64,000 nt of DNA from Streptomyces rubellomurinus. GTDB lineage: Bacteria; Actinomycetota; Actinomycetes; Streptomycetales; Streptomycetaceae. Under the pieces are notes generated by a model. That model did not search any database, was not told where the DNA came from, and worked only from the letters and a program-made list of their open reading frames with translations. Shown here piece by piece: positions 38,070-46,924 of the stretch (position 1 is the first letter of the stretch; every line of letters begins with the position of its first letter). The stretch is from the NCBI RefSeq assembly GCF_000961885.1, contig NZ_JZKH01000027.1, forward strand, positions 1 through 64,000, in the 5' to 3' direction. A program made the position numbers and the translations under genes.

Positions 38070-39356
38070 ATGACCGACACCGGTCGGCGGATCCGCCCGC
38101 TGCGGACCCTCGACACCCGGCCGGCCCGCTACCCCACGCAGGCCCAGGCCGAGGCCGCCGCCCGGCGGCTCGCCCTGCGCCACCCGGACCGCTGCCGGCT
38201 GCGCGAAGTGGGCCGATCCCGGGCCGGCCGCCCCCTGCTGCTGCTCTCCGTCGACCGCGGCCCGCGCGCCGCGCTGGTGGTCGGCGGCCCGCACCCCAAC
38301 GAACCGATCGGCACCGCCGGCGCCCTGCGGCTGGCCGAGGTGCTGCTCGACCGGCCCGCCCGCCCCGGCCTGTCCTGGCACCTGCTGCTCTGCCTGGACC
38401 CGGACGGCGCCGCGCTCGGCGCCGGCTGGCTCGACGGCCCACTCACCATGGGCCGCCACTACGAGCACTTCTTCCGCCCCTCCTTCGAGGAGCAGCCCGA
38501 ACTGCTGCCCGCCCCCGACTCCGGCCGCCCGCCGATGCCGGAGAGCCGGGCGCTCACCGACCTGATCGACGAGCTGCGCCCGTTCCTGCAGTGCTCGCTG
38601 CACGGGGTCGACTTCGGCGGCGCCTTCGTCCAGCTCACCGGCCCCGTCCCCGGCCTGTCCGAGCGCCTCGCGCGCTCCGCCGAACGGGCCGGCCTGCCGC
38701 TCGACCTGGACTGCTACGACGCGATCGGCTGGCCCAGCCCCGCCCCCGGCACCTACCTGATGCCCGAGCCCGGCAGCGGCCCGCAGGCGCTGCCGGACGA
38801 ACCCGAGCTGTCCACCTGGTCCTACGCCGCGCGGTACGGCGCGGTCACCGCCGTCCTGGAGGTCCCGATGTGGGCCGTCGACGCGGTCGGCGACGCCCGC
38901 CCGCACCCGGCCGCCGCCCAGGCGGTCGGCGCCGCCGCCCGGGCCCTCAAGGCGCGCGCCGAGGAGCTGTCCGCCCTGCTCCCGTACATCCCGCCCCGGG
39001 CCCGGGACGAGCACGCGCCGCTGCTGCGCACCGCCGAGTTCAACCTCGCGGTCGGCCCCGGGATGGCCGACGAGTGGCTGGAGCGCTGGCCCGCGCAGCC
39101 GCTCACCGTCGCCCGGGTCACCACCGCCGGCCTGGTCGCGGCCCGGCTCCCGCTGCGGGTGGCCTCGCTGCTGCTGCGGCTGCTCGCCGGCGCCCGCGGC
39201 CCGGGCGCCCAGGCCGCCCGGGAGCGCGCCCGCGCCGTCGTCTCGGACAGCCTGGACCAGCTGCGCCACCGCTTCGGCGCCCGCTGGGTGCCCGTCCAGG
39301 AGCAGCTGGCCCACCAGACCCGCGCGGTGCTGAGCACCGCCGACCTGCTGCTCTGA
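38070..39356 (+). CDS. M14-family zinc carboxypeptidase-like protein
   Basis: The 428-residue product carries the M14 zinc motif as HPNE (His75, Glu78 in GGPHPNEP), the third ligand in SLHGVDFGG, and a candidate catalytic glutamate in TAVLEVPMW. These match the metallocarboxypeptidase/amidase fold. The N-terminus lacks a signal peptide, so it is likely cytoplasmic and could act on cell-wall peptides taken up during recycling; this is inference. The C-terminal about 130 residues form a helical extension not needed for the fold. A strong AAGGAGAACC site precedes ATG 38070. It lies convergent to the cell-shape operon. Confidence 0.85.
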   Translation: MTDTGRRIRPLRTLDTRPARYPTQAQAEAAARRLALRHPDRCRLREVGRSRAGRPLLLLSVDRGPRAALVVGGPHPNEPIGTAGALRLAEVLLDRPARPGLSWHLLLCLDPDGAALGAGWLDGPLTMGRHYEHFFRPSFEEQPELLPAPDSGRPPMPESRALTDLIDELRPFLQCSLHGVDFGGAFVQLTGPVPGLSERLARSAERAGLPLDLDCYDAIGWPSPAPGTYLMPEPGSGPQALPDEPELSTWSYAARYGAVTAVLEVPMWAVDAVGDARPHPAAAQAVGAAARALKARAEELSALLPYIPPRARDEHAPLLRTAEFNLAVGPGMADEWLERWPAQPLTVARVTTAGLVAARLPLRVASLLLRLLAGARGPGAQAARERARAVVSDSLDQLRHRFGARWVPVQEQLAHQTRAVLSTADLLL

Positions 39357-39363
39357 CACGGCA

Positions 39364-39393
39364 CGAGGGCCGGCCCGTACGGACCGGCCCTCG
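39364..39393. terminator. Terminator between the peptidase gene and rodA
   Basis: Ten perfect pairs (39364-39373 with 39384-39393), plus an inner CCGTACGG dyad, lie directly after the peptidase stop and before the convergent rodA end. Confidence 0.75.
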
Positions 39394-39412
39394 GGGACCC
39401 CGCGACTCCCGG

Positions 39413-39460
39413 GCCGCTTTGCCGCTCTACCGTTATGCCGCTTTGCCGCTACGCCGCTAT
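39413..39460. repeat. 24-bp imperfect tandem repeat over the rodA stop
   Basis: GCCGCTTTGCCGCTCTACCG plus TTAT (39413-39436) is followed directly by GCCGCTTTGCCGCTACGCCG plus CTAT (39437-39460). The second copy contains the rodA stop codon. Confidence 0.75.
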
Positions 39461-40648
39461 CGGCCGCTGGCTGCGCACCGCCTGCAGCAGCCCGATCGCG
39501 ATCCACACCGCGAACATCGACGAGCCGCCGTACGAGACGAACGGCAGCGGGATGCCCGCCACCGGCATGATGCCCAGGCACATCCCGATGTTCTCGAACG
39601 CCTGGAAGGAGAACCAGGCGATGATCCCGGCCGCCACGATCGTGCCGTACAGGTCGGTCGCCTGCCGGGCGATCCGGCAGGCCCGCCACAGGATCACGCC
39701 GACCAGCAGGATTATCGCCAGCGCCCCGACGAAGCCCAGTTCCTCGCCCGCGACGGTGAACACGAAGTCGGTCTGCTGCTCCGGCACGAACTGCCCTATG
39801 GTCTGGGTGCCGTGGAACAGCCCCTTGCCGGTCAGCCCGCCCGAGCCGATCGCGATCCGGGCCTGCGCGGTGTTGTAGCCGACGCCGTTGGGGTCGAGCT
39901 GCGGGTTGGCGAAGGCCGCGAAGCGGTCGATCTGGTACTTGCTCAGCAGCCCGAGCTTCCACACTGCGATGCTGCCGGCGACGCCGGCCGCCAGGATGCC
40001 GAGCACCCAGCGGTTGGCCGCCCCGGAGCCGAGCAGGATGCCCAGCACGATCGCCGACATCACCATGGTCGAGCCGGCGTCGGGCATCAGCAGCACCAGG
40101 CCCATCGGCAGGCAGGCCCAGATCAGGCCGCGGAACACGGCCCGGTGCGAGGGGAACTCCCGCTCCCCCGCGTCCACCTGGTCGGAGAGCACGACCGCCA
40201 TCGACAGCAGGATCCCGAGCTTGGCGAACTCGGCGGGCTGGATGGAGAACCCGCCGCCGAGCTGGATCCACGAGTGCGCGCCGTTGACGGTCGAGCCGAG
40301 CGGGCTGAGCGTCGCGAGCAGCATGAGGATGACGGCGACGTAGACGAAGGGCACCAGGGTGCGGAAGCGCCGGGCTCCTATCGCTATCACCACGGCGCAC
40401 AGCACCAGGCCGATCACGAAGTTGGTCAGGTGCCGGTACAGGAAGTACTGCGGGTCCCCGTGGGTGAGGTTGTCGCGCCCGCGGGTGGCCGACCAGACCA
40501 GCAGCGAGCCGCACATCGAGAGCGCCAGCCCGGCCAGCAGCAGTATCCAGTCGAGCCGCCACAGCGGGGAGTCCTTGGCCAGGGCCTTGGAGACGCCGGT
40601 GCGCTGCGGGGTCAGCCGCAGCTGCCGGTAGGAGCCGTAGGAGGTCAC
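39449..40648 (-). CDS. rodA: RodA/SEDS peptidoglycan polymerase
   Basis: This 399-residue polytopic protein of the SEDS family (about 10 helices) polymerises glycan strands with a class B penicillin-binding protein. Typical motifs are present, such as GGGFSIQPAEFAKLG and VSYGGSS near the C-terminus. In streptomycetes the homologue (Sfr) acts in spore-wall synthesis together with MreB. GTG 40648 overlaps the preceding PBP2 stop as GTGA, so the two are translationally coupled. It ends the mreB-mreC-mreD-PBP2-rodA run. The stop codon lies in a tandem repeat. Confidence 0.96.
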   Translation of the reverse strand: MTSYGSYRQLRLTPQRTGVSKALAKDSPLWRLDWILLLAGLALSMCGSLLVWSATRGRDNLTHGDPQYFLYRHLTNFVIGLVLCAVVIAIGARRFRTLVPFVYVAVILMLLATLSPLGSTVNGAHSWIQLGGGFSIQPAEFAKLGILLSMAVVLSDQVDAGEREFPSHRAVFRGLIWACLPMGLVLLMPDAGSTMVMSAIVLGILLGSGAANRWVLGILAAGVAGSIAVWKLGLLSKYQIDRFAAFANPQLDPNGVGYNTAQARIAIGSGGLTGKGLFHGTQTIGQFVPEQQTDFVFTVAGEELGFVGALAIILLVGVILWRACRIARQATDLYGTIVAAGIIAWFSFQAFENIGMCLGIMPVAGIPLPFVSYGGSSMFAVWIAIGLLQAVRSQRPIAA

Positions 40649-42948
40649 GCCCGCCCCCTTCCGGTGCTTCGGGTCGGTTCCAGCGCGGTGTCGGCGGCGG
40701 CGTACGGCACCGGGGTGCCGGTGGGCTGCGCCGGGTCGAGGAACGTCAGCGGCTGCACCTCTTCGGCACCGGCGGCCACCGGAGCGAGCAGGGTGCCGGG
40801 CGCGGTGCCGGCGGAGGCGCCGGCCGCGGTGCCGGGGTACGCGACCGGCTTGATGATCGCGGTGCCGTCCGGGTTGAACTTGGGCAGCTCGGTCTGCGGC
40901 GCGGGCAGCAGCGCCTTGCCGTTGTCCACGTTGCCCTTGTCGTCCACGCCGTACAGCGCCTGGTAGATCCGCCGGACGGCGTCGCCGGAGCCGCCGGAGC
41001 CGGTGCCGCCCTGGCTTATCGTCATGACGACCGCGTAGTCCTTGCTGTACGTGGTCAGCCAGGAGGTGGTCTGCTTGCCCTCGACCTCGGCGGTGCCGGT
41101 CTTGGCGTGCAGCTCGATCTTGCCCTGCGGCCAGCCGGCCCCGGCGAACTTCCAGGCGGCGGTGCCGCTGGTGATGACGCCGGCGGTGGCCTGGTCGATG
41201 TAGCTGAGCAGCTTCTGGTCGCCGGGGAACTTGGCGTCCTCGTGCGGGGCGATGTCGCGGACGAGCTGGCCGCTCGGGCTTATCACGGCCTTGGCGATGG
41301 TCGGCCGGTAGAAGGTGCCGCCGTTGGCGAGCGCCGAGTAGATCCGGGCCATCTGGACCGGGGTGACGAGCGTGTCGCCCTGGCCGATCGCGAAGTTGAC
41401 GGCGTCACCGGCGCGCATCTGGTAGCCGTCGACGCAGTTCTCGCGGGCGATCTGGTCGGAGAAGCTGTTGCCGCCCTTCTGCGCCTGCGCGCACCAGGCG
41501 TCCTTGTTGTTGTCGTAGAAGGACTGCTTCCACTGCCGGTCGGGCACCCGGCCGGGGACCTCGGCCGGCAGGTCGATGCCGGTCTTGGCGCCGAGGCCGA
41601 ACTGGTGGGCGGTCTTGAAGAACCAGTCGCCCGGGTCCTTCTTCGGCTTGATGCCGCCGTCCTTCATCCACTGGTCGTACGCCAGGCCGTAGAAGACGGT
41701 GTCGCAGGAGACCTCCAGCGCCTTCTCCAGGGAGATCGCGCCGAAGTTCTCGCTCTCGAAGTTCTTGAACTCGCGGCCGCCGATGGTCATGCTCTTCGGG
41801 CAGTCGTAGTGGCCGTCCAGCGAGTAGCCGGCCTGCACGGCGGCGGTGGTGGAGATGACCTTGAAGGTCGAGCCGGGGGCGGACTGACCCTGTATGGCGC
41901 GGTTCAGCAGCGGGAAGTTGGAGTCCTTGCTGGTCAGTGCCTGGTAGTCCTTGCCGCTGATGCCGCCGACCCAGAGGTTGGGGTCGTAGGTGGGCGCGCT
42001 GGCCATCGCGACGATCCGCCCGGTGTGCACGTCCATCACGACGGCGGCGCCGGAGTCGGCCTCGTAGTTGCGGTTGGTGACCTTGTCGAAGGTGTTCCGG
42101 GCGTCGTTCATGGCCTGCACCAGGTTGTCCTCGACGACCTTCTGCACCCGGGCGTCGATGCTGGTGACCAGGTTGTCGCCGGCCTGCGGGGCGACGGTCC
42201 CGGCGGTGCCGATCACCCGGCCGAGGTTGTCGACCTCCAGCTGGGTGATGCCGGCGGTGCCGCGCAGGTCGCGGTCGTACACCGACTCCAGGCCGGCCCG
42301 GCCGATCTGGTCGGCGGGCAGGTAGCGGTCGAGGCCCTTCTTGTCGGCGGTCTTGCTGACCTCGTCGTCGGTGACCGGGGAGAGGTAGCCGAGCACCTGG
42401 GCGAGGTTGGCGCCCTCGATGCCGGTGTAGCGGCGCACGGCGGTGGGCTGCGCGGTGACCCCGGGGAAATCCTCGCGGCGCTCCATTATCTGCATCGCCT
42501 GCTGGGTGGTCGCCTCCTTGGTGACCGGGATCGGCTGGTACGGCGAACCGTTCCAGCAGGGCTGCTGGGTCTTGGCGTCGCAGAGCCGGACCTTCTCCTG
42601 CACGTCCTTGGCGGGCATCCCGAGCACGCCGGCCAGCCGGCCGAGCACCGCCTTGCCGCCGTCCTTCTGCTGCAGCAGCGAGGTGCGGCTGACGGACACC
42701 ACCAGCCGGGCCTCGTTGCCGGCGAGGATGCGCCCGGAGGCGTCCAGGATCTCGCCGCGCACGGCCGGCTCGACCACCTCGCGGATGTGGTTGCCGGTCG
42801 CCTTGGCGGTGTACTCCTTGGCGTTGCGGATCTGCAGGTACCACAGCCGTCCGCCGAGGGTGGCGAGCAGCGACAGCACCAGGATCTGCAGCACCACCAG
42901 ACGGATCGTCACCCGCCGGGTACGGCCGGTCTCGGGGATGTTGCTCAC
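40645..42948 (-). CDS. mrdA: Penicillin-binding protein 2 (class B transpeptidase)
   Basis: This 767-residue membrane-anchored transpeptidase crosslinks peptidoglycan, partner of RodA. Seen in order: N-terminal helix (about residues 14-35), PBP dimer domain, transpeptidase domain with SAPGSTFK (active-site Ser in SxxK), a KTGTAEV motif, and a long C-terminal Pro/Ala/Thr-rich tail (last 90 residues). Length exceeds the Gram-negative enzyme mainly through this tail. ATG 42948 opens MSNIPETGRTRR. It follows mreD by a short gap of about 45 bases and couples to rodA through a GTGA overlap. Confidence 0.96.
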   Translation of the reverse strand: MSNIPETGRTRRVTIRLVVLQILVLSLLATLGGRLWYLQIRNAKEYTAKATGNHIREVVEPAVRGEILDASGRILAGNEARLVVSVSRTSLLQQKDGGKAVLGRLAGVLGMPAKDVQEKVRLCDAKTQQPCWNGSPYQPIPVTKEATTQQAMQIMERREDFPGVTAQPTAVRRYTGIEGANLAQVLGYLSPVTDDEVSKTADKKGLDRYLPADQIGRAGLESVYDRDLRGTAGITQLEVDNLGRVIGTAGTVAPQAGDNLVTSIDARVQKVVEDNLVQAMNDARNTFDKVTNRNYEADSGAAVVMDVHTGRIVAMASAPTYDPNLWVGGISGKDYQALTSKDSNFPLLNRAIQGQSAPGSTFKVISTTAAVQAGYSLDGHYDCPKSMTIGGREFKNFESENFGAISLEKALEVSCDTVFYGLAYDQWMKDGGIKPKKDPGDWFFKTAHQFGLGAKTGIDLPAEVPGRVPDRQWKQSFYDNNKDAWCAQAQKGGNSFSDQIARENCVDGYQMRAGDAVNFAIGQGDTLVTPVQMARIYSALANGGTFYRPTIAKAVISPSGQLVRDIAPHEDAKFPGDQKLLSYIDQATAGVITSGTAAWKFAGAGWPQGKIELHAKTGTAEVEGKQTTSWLTTYSKDYAVVMTISQGGTGSGGSGDAVRRIYQALYGVDDKGNVDNGKALLPAPQTELPKFNPDGTAIIKPVAYPGTAAGASAGTAPGTLLAPVAAGAEEVQPLTFLDPAQPTGTPVPYAAADTALEPTRSTGRGRA

Positions 42949-42993
42949 GTCTCGTGCGCTCCAGGGTGCGGGAGGTGCGGGAAGAGTTCGGGG

Positions 42994-43638
42994 TTACGGG
43001 CGGCGGGCGAAGCCGGGCACGCGCCGCTTCTTGTACGTCGGGCCGGCCGACACGTCGCGGGTGGTGCGGTAGCGGGCGAGCGAGCCCAGGCCCGGGCCGC
43101 CGGTGTCGTCGTCGCCGCTGGCGGCGGCCACCGGGTCGCGCCCGAAGCGGCGGCCGAGCAGCATCACCAGCGGCACCACGAACGGGGCCAGCAGCAGGTC
43201 GTACAGCAGGGCGCTGATCACCAGGCCGCCGAGGCCGACGTGCCGGGCGGCGGTGTCGCCGACCAGCGCGCCGACCATCGCGTACAGCAGGGTGGAGGCG
43301 ATCGCGGCGGCGCCGACCACCAGCAGCGCGCTGGAGACGGAGCGCTGGCGGCCGTGCTCGGGGCGCAGCAGTCCGGCCGCGTAGCCCATCAGGCAGAGCA
43401 CCAGGGCGTAGCGGCCGATCGCGTGGTCGGAGGGCGGGGCGAGGTCGGCGAGCAGGCCGGCCGAGAAGCCGACCAGGCAGCCGCCGGTCGGCCCGTAGAC
43501 CATGGCCAGGCCGACCACGACGAGCAGCAGTATGTCCGGGGTGGCGCCCGGGAGCTGGAGCCGGCCGAAGACGCTGACCTGGAGGATCAGGCCGAGCAGG
43601 GTCAGCACGGCGGAGACGGGGATGCGGGCGAGGCGCAT
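42994..43638 (-). CDS. mreD: Rod-shape protein MreD
   Basis: This 214-residue integral membrane protein with about six helices is a member of the elongation complex, although in streptomycetes the mre genes mainly serve spore-wall building. The start MRLARIPVSAVLTLLGLILQV, conserved position after mreC and hydrophobic profile identify it. The C-terminal tail is charged and ends RRVPGFARRP. ATG 43638 lies three bases after the mreC stop, consistent with coupled translation. Confidence 0.93.
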   Translation of the reverse strand: MRLARIPVSAVLTLLGLILQVSVFGRLQLPGATPDILLLVVVGLAMVYGPTGGCLVGFSAGLLADLAPPSDHAIGRYALVLCLMGYAAGLLRPEHGRQRSVSSALLVVGAAAIASTLLYAMVGALVGDTAARHVGLGGLVISALLYDLLLAPFVVPLVMLLGRRFGRDPVAAASGDDDTGGPGLGSLARYRTTRDVSAGPTYKKRRVPGFARRP

Positions 43639-43641
43639 GGC

Positions 43642-44595
43642 TCAGTTCCCCCCGGTGGGCTTGGCGGGCGGGGCGGCGGGCGCGGTGGCCTGCGGCTGGG
43701 CGGGGGCGGCCGGGGCCTGCGGCTGCCCGGGGGCGGCGGCGGGCGGCAGGACGGCGTCGCGCGGGTCGGTGCGCGGCGGCACGACCACGACGCCGACCAG
43801 GTCGAGCCGGGTGAACTGGACGAAGGGCTCGACCAGGACGGTCTTGGTGAGCTGTCCGGCGTTGGCCTGGACCTCGGTGACCTTGCCGACCGGCACGCCG
43901 GGCACGAACGGGCGGCCGCTCTGCGAGCCGAAGGTGACCAGCCGGTCTCCGGCCTTGACCTGGGCCTTGCCGTTGAGCAGCGAGACCTTCATCGGGCTGT
44001 CGCCGCCGCCGGAGGCGAAGCCGATCTCGCCGGTGCCCTCCAGCCGGGTGCCGGCCGAGAAGCCGGGGTCGGAGGCGAGCAGCACGGTGGCGGTGGTCGG
44101 GGCGACGGTGGTGATCCGGCCGACCAGGCCCTGGCCGTTGACGACCGTCATGTCGCGGGTGAGGCCGTCGTCGCCGCCGGCGTCGATGGTGATGGTCCAG
44201 GAGAAGCCCTGGGCCGGGCCGATCGCGATGACCTGGGCGGCCTTGATGGTGTAGCCGCCGGCGCCGGCGGTGCGCAGCAGGTCGTCGAGCTGCTTGGTGC
44301 GGCCGGCGGCCATGTCGGAGGAGGCGAGCTTCTGCCGCAGTTCGGTGTTCTCGCGGGCGAGTTGGTCGCTGCGGCCGCTGTCGGTGGCGGCGTCGCGGAA
44401 GGCGCGGACGGTGTCGGCGACGGGGTCGACGACGGTGGCGGCGCCGCGCTCGACGGGGCCGAGGAGGCTCGCGGCGGCGTGCCGGGCGCCGCCGAGCGGG
44501 GAGTCCTCACCGCCCTTGATGTCCACGGTGATGAGCGCGAAGGCGACGGCCACCAGCAGGATGAGCAGTAGCCGGCTCTCTCGTGTGTCCCTCAC
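43642..44595 (-). CDS. mreC: Rod-shape protein MreC
   Basis: This 317-residue bitopic protein has a single helix near the N-terminus (LLLILLVAVAFALITV), a coiled-coil stretch (about residues 65-95) and the double beta-barrel domain that binds PBP2 and other wall enzymes, followed by a Pro/Ala/Gln-rich tail. The start is GTG 44595 (MRDTRESRLLL); the frame is open much further upstream across mreB, but that part has no MreC character. mreB lies upstream about 100 bases and mreD follows after three bases. Confidence 0.94.
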   Translation of the reverse strand: MRDTRESRLLLILLVAVAFALITVDIKGGEDSPLGGARHAAASLLGPVERGAATVVDPVADTVRAFRDAATDSGRSDQLARENTELRQKLASSDMAAGRTKQLDDLLRTAGAGGYTIKAAQVIAIGPAQGFSWTITIDAGGDDGLTRDMTVVNGQGLVGRITTVAPTTATVLLASDPGFSAGTRLEGTGEIGFASGGGDSPMKVSLLNGKAQVKAGDRLVTFGSQSGRPFVPGVPVGKVTEVQANAGQLTKTVLVEPFVQFTRLDLVGVVVVPPRTDPRDAVLPPAAAPGQPQAPAAPAQPQATAPAAPPAKPTGGN

Positions 44596-44693
44596 GGTGC
44601 TGGTACTGCCCCTTCGTACCTGGCGGCCGCCCGGGCTGTGGGCCCGGGGCGGCGGCCCGTTCAGTTGAGTCGGTGTCGGGTGTCGTCGTGGTA

Positions 44694-45731
44694 CTAACGG
44701 CGCGGCGAGGCGTCCAGTACCTGCTGGAGCGCCTCGAACTCCTCGACGCACTTGCCGGAGCCGAGTGCGACGGAGTCGAGCGGGTTCTCGGCGATGTGGA
44801 TCGGCATGCCGGTCTCGCGGCGCAGCCGCTCGTCCAGGCCGCGCAGCAGGGCGCCGCCGCCGGTGAGCACGATGCCGCGGTCCATGACGTCGCCGGCGAG
44901 CTCGGGCGGGCACTGGTCGAGGGTGGTCTTGACCGCGTCGATGATCGAGTTGACCGGCTCGTCGATGGCCTCGCGGACCTCGGCGGCGGAGATGACGACG
45001 GTCTTGGGCAGGCCGCTGACGAGGTCGCGGCCGCGGATCTCGGCGTGCTCGTCCTTCTCGCCCTCCAGGCCGTAGGCGCTGCCGATGCTCATCTTGATCT
45101 GCTCGGCGCTGCGCTCGCCCAGGAGGAGGGAGTACTCCTTCTTGATGTGCTGGACGATGGCGTTGTCCAGTTCGTCGCCGGCCACCCGGATGGACTGGGC
45201 GGTGACGATGCCGCCGAGGGAGATGACGGCGACCTCGGTGGTGCCGCCGCCGATGTCGACGACCATGTTGCCGGTGGCCTCGTGGACGGGTAGGCCGGCG
45301 CCGATGGCGGCGGCCATCGGCTCCTCGATGATGTGCACCTGGCGCGCGCCGGCCTGCGAGGAGGCCTCGATGACGGCGCGGCGCTCGACGCCGGTGATGC
45401 CGGAGGGCACGCAGACCACGACGCGCGGGCGGGCGAGGTAGCGGCGGCGGTGGATCTTGAGGATGAAGTAGCGCAGCATCCGCTCGGTGATCTCGAAGTC
45501 GGCGATCACGCCGTCCTTGAGCGGGCGGATGGCGACGATGTTGCCGGGGGTGCGGCCGATCATCTTCTTGGCCTCGGCGCCGACCGCGAGGATGCCGCCG
45601 GTGTTGGTGTTGACCGCGACGACGGACGGCTCGTTGAGGACGATCCCCTTGCCCCTGACGTACACCAGCGTGTTGGCAGTTCCGAGGTCGATCGCCAAGT
45701 CGCGGCCGATGAACGACAGGTTGCTCGCCAT
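44694..45731 (-). CDS. mreB: Actin-like cell-shape protein MreB
   Basis: This 345-residue ATP-binding cytoskeletal protein has the actin-superfamily motifs: phosphate-1 loop [14 protein letters not shown] at the N-terminus, phosphate-2 [13 protein letters not shown], and adenosine site [14 protein letters not shown]. In streptomycetes MreB localises at septa and spore walls rather than in growing tips. ATG 45731 ([15 protein letters not shown]) is chosen; the open frame continues upstream without conserved sequence. It heads the mreBCD-PBP2-rodA set, with a separate ndk terminator upstream that isolates it from ndk. Confidence 0.97.
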   Translation of the reverse strand: MASNLSFIGRDLAIDLGTANTLVYVRGKGIVLNEPSVVAVNTNTGGILAVGAEAKKMIGRTPGNIVAIRPLKDGVIADFEITERMLRYFILKIHRRRYLARPRVVVCVPSGITGVERRAVIEASSQAGARQVHIIEEPMAAAIGAGLPVHEATGNMVVDIGGGTTEVAVISLGGIVTAQSIRVAGDELDNAIVQHIKKEYSLLLGERSAEQIKMSIGSAYGLEGEKDEHAEIRGRDLVSGLPKTVVISAAEVREAIDEPVNSIIDAVKTTLDQCPPELAGDVMDRGIVLTGGGALLRGLDERLRRETGMPIHIAENPLDSVALGSGKCVEEFEALQQVLDASPRR

Positions 45732-46042
45732 GGGGTGTGGGTGCCTTCCCGGGCTCGGAGTTCTTGGAGGGTGGACGAATGCGTGCGCCCACGCTTGGCC
45801 GGAGACCAGCTGAGCTGCGTTACCGGGCCCTCGAGTCGCGTCCATCGTAGTCACGCCGTGCGGTACGGACGGCGAGGTGGGGCATACCGTCCATTGTCCG
45901 GAGCGTGATCGCTTCTCCGAGCATTGGGACGCCGTGTCGGCGCCCGTGGTTGCTTATTTCACGATAAGAATGCCCCGGCCGGGCCAATGGTCCCGACCGG
46001 GGCATGCCGAAGGTCACCCGGGTGTGTCGCCGGGTCCGCGGC
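45732..46042. other. mreB upstream region
   Basis: This 311-base gap between ndk and mreB holds the ndk terminator at its right end and presumably the mreB promoters. TACGAT at about 45849-45844 on the minus strand is a possible -10 box. No gene is seen. Confidence 0.5.
45971..46004 (-). terminator. Terminator after ndk
   Basis: TGCCCCGGCCGGG (45971-45983) pairs with CCCGACCGGGGCA (45992-46004) with one G-T pair and loop CCAATGGT, followed on the minus strand by TTCTTAT. Confidence 0.85.
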
Positions 46043-46456
46043 TCAGGCGTGCGCCGGGAAGAAGATCTTGATCTCGCGCTCGGCGGACTCCGGGGAGTCG
46101 GAGGCGTGGATCAGGTTCTCGCGGGTGATCGTCGCGTAGTCGCCGCGGATGGTGCCGGCGCCGGCCTCCAGCGGGTTGGTGGCGCCGGCGAGCATGCGGA
46201 TGCCCTTCACGACCTCCTCGCCCTCGACGATCAGCGCGATCGACGGGCCGGAGGTCATGAACTCCAGCAGCGGCTCGTAGAACGGGCGGCCGACGTGCTC
46301 GGCGTAGTGCTGCTCCAGGATCTCCCGGTCGAAGGTGCGCAGCTCGACGGCGGCCAGCCGCCAGCCGGCCTTGCGCTCGATGCGGCTGATGATCTCGCCG
46401 GCCAGGCCGCGGCGGACGGCGTCGGGCTTGAGCAGGACGAGAGTGCGCTGGGACAC
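46043..46456 (-). CDS. ndk: Nucleoside diphosphate kinase
   Basis: This 137-residue enzyme balances nucleoside triphosphates by ping-pong phosphate transfer through a histidine. The active-site stretch NLIHASDSPESAEREI places the phosphorylated His at 117; RGDYA and the N-terminal RTLVLLKPDAVRRGL are also diagnostic. GTG 46456 has AGGAGA upstream. It lies between mreB and DUF4233/folC on the same strand, the standard actinomycete order. Confidence 0.98.
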   Translation of the reverse strand: MSQRTLVLLKPDAVRRGLAGEIISRIERKAGWRLAAVELRTFDREILEQHYAEHVGRPFYEPLLEFMTSGPSIALIVEGEEVVKGIRMLAGATNPLEAGAGTIRGDYATITRENLIHASDSPESAEREIKIFFPAHA

Positions 46457-46566
46457 GGTGCGTCTCCTGGGGATTCGGTACGGCGGGCGGTCGGGCCGAC
46501 GGGCGGGAGCCGACACGGCAGAGGTTACCTTGCGTGCACGGCGTGTCGGCTTGCCGGTCTACACCA

Positions 46567-46923
46567 CTAGGCGCGGGCGGCGGCGTACGCGGCCTCGGCG
46601 GCGGCGCGGGCGGCCTTGAACTCGTCGACCTTGCGGCCGTAGTGCACCGAGCACCACCACAGGCCGGCGAAGACGACGCCGAGCCCGAACATGGTCGGCA
46701 GCAGGAAGCCGCTGGCGATCAGGCCGATCTGCAGCGCCCAGCCGAGCGGCACCGCGCCGGGGCGGTTGATCATGCCGCAGAGCGCGATGCACAGGGCCAT
46801 CGCGATGCCGCTGACCAGCCAGATCGTGCCGGTGGACACGTCGGTGAGCCGCATCGCGACCAGCGCCGCGAACATGACCAGGAGCGCTTCGCCGATCAGC
46901 GTCGAGGAACAGAGCGTCCTCAT
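46567..46923 (-). CDS. DUF4233 family membrane protein
   Basis: This 118-residue protein has four predicted hydrophobic helices and the family-typical start MRTLCSSTLIGEALLVMFAAL. DUF4233 proteins are almost always found just after folC in actinomycetes; their role is unknown. ATG 46923 begins one base after the folC stop codon, so translation is coupled. The C-terminal tail is a charged Ala-rich helix (KVDEFKAARAAAEAAYAAAR). Confidence 0.9.
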   Translation of the reverse strand: MRTLCSSTLIGEALLVMFAALVAMRLTDVSTGTIWLVSGIAMALCIALCGMINRPGAVPLGWALQIGLIASGFLLPTMFGLGVVFAGLWWCSVHYGRKVDEFKAARAAAEAAYAAARA

Positions 46924-46924
46924 G

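Noticed and set aside
44596..45792. Upstream extension of mreC or an overlapping gene across mreB
   Set aside because: The frame is open but encodes only Arg/His/Pro-rich sequence antiphase to mreB; MreC character begins at GTG 44595.
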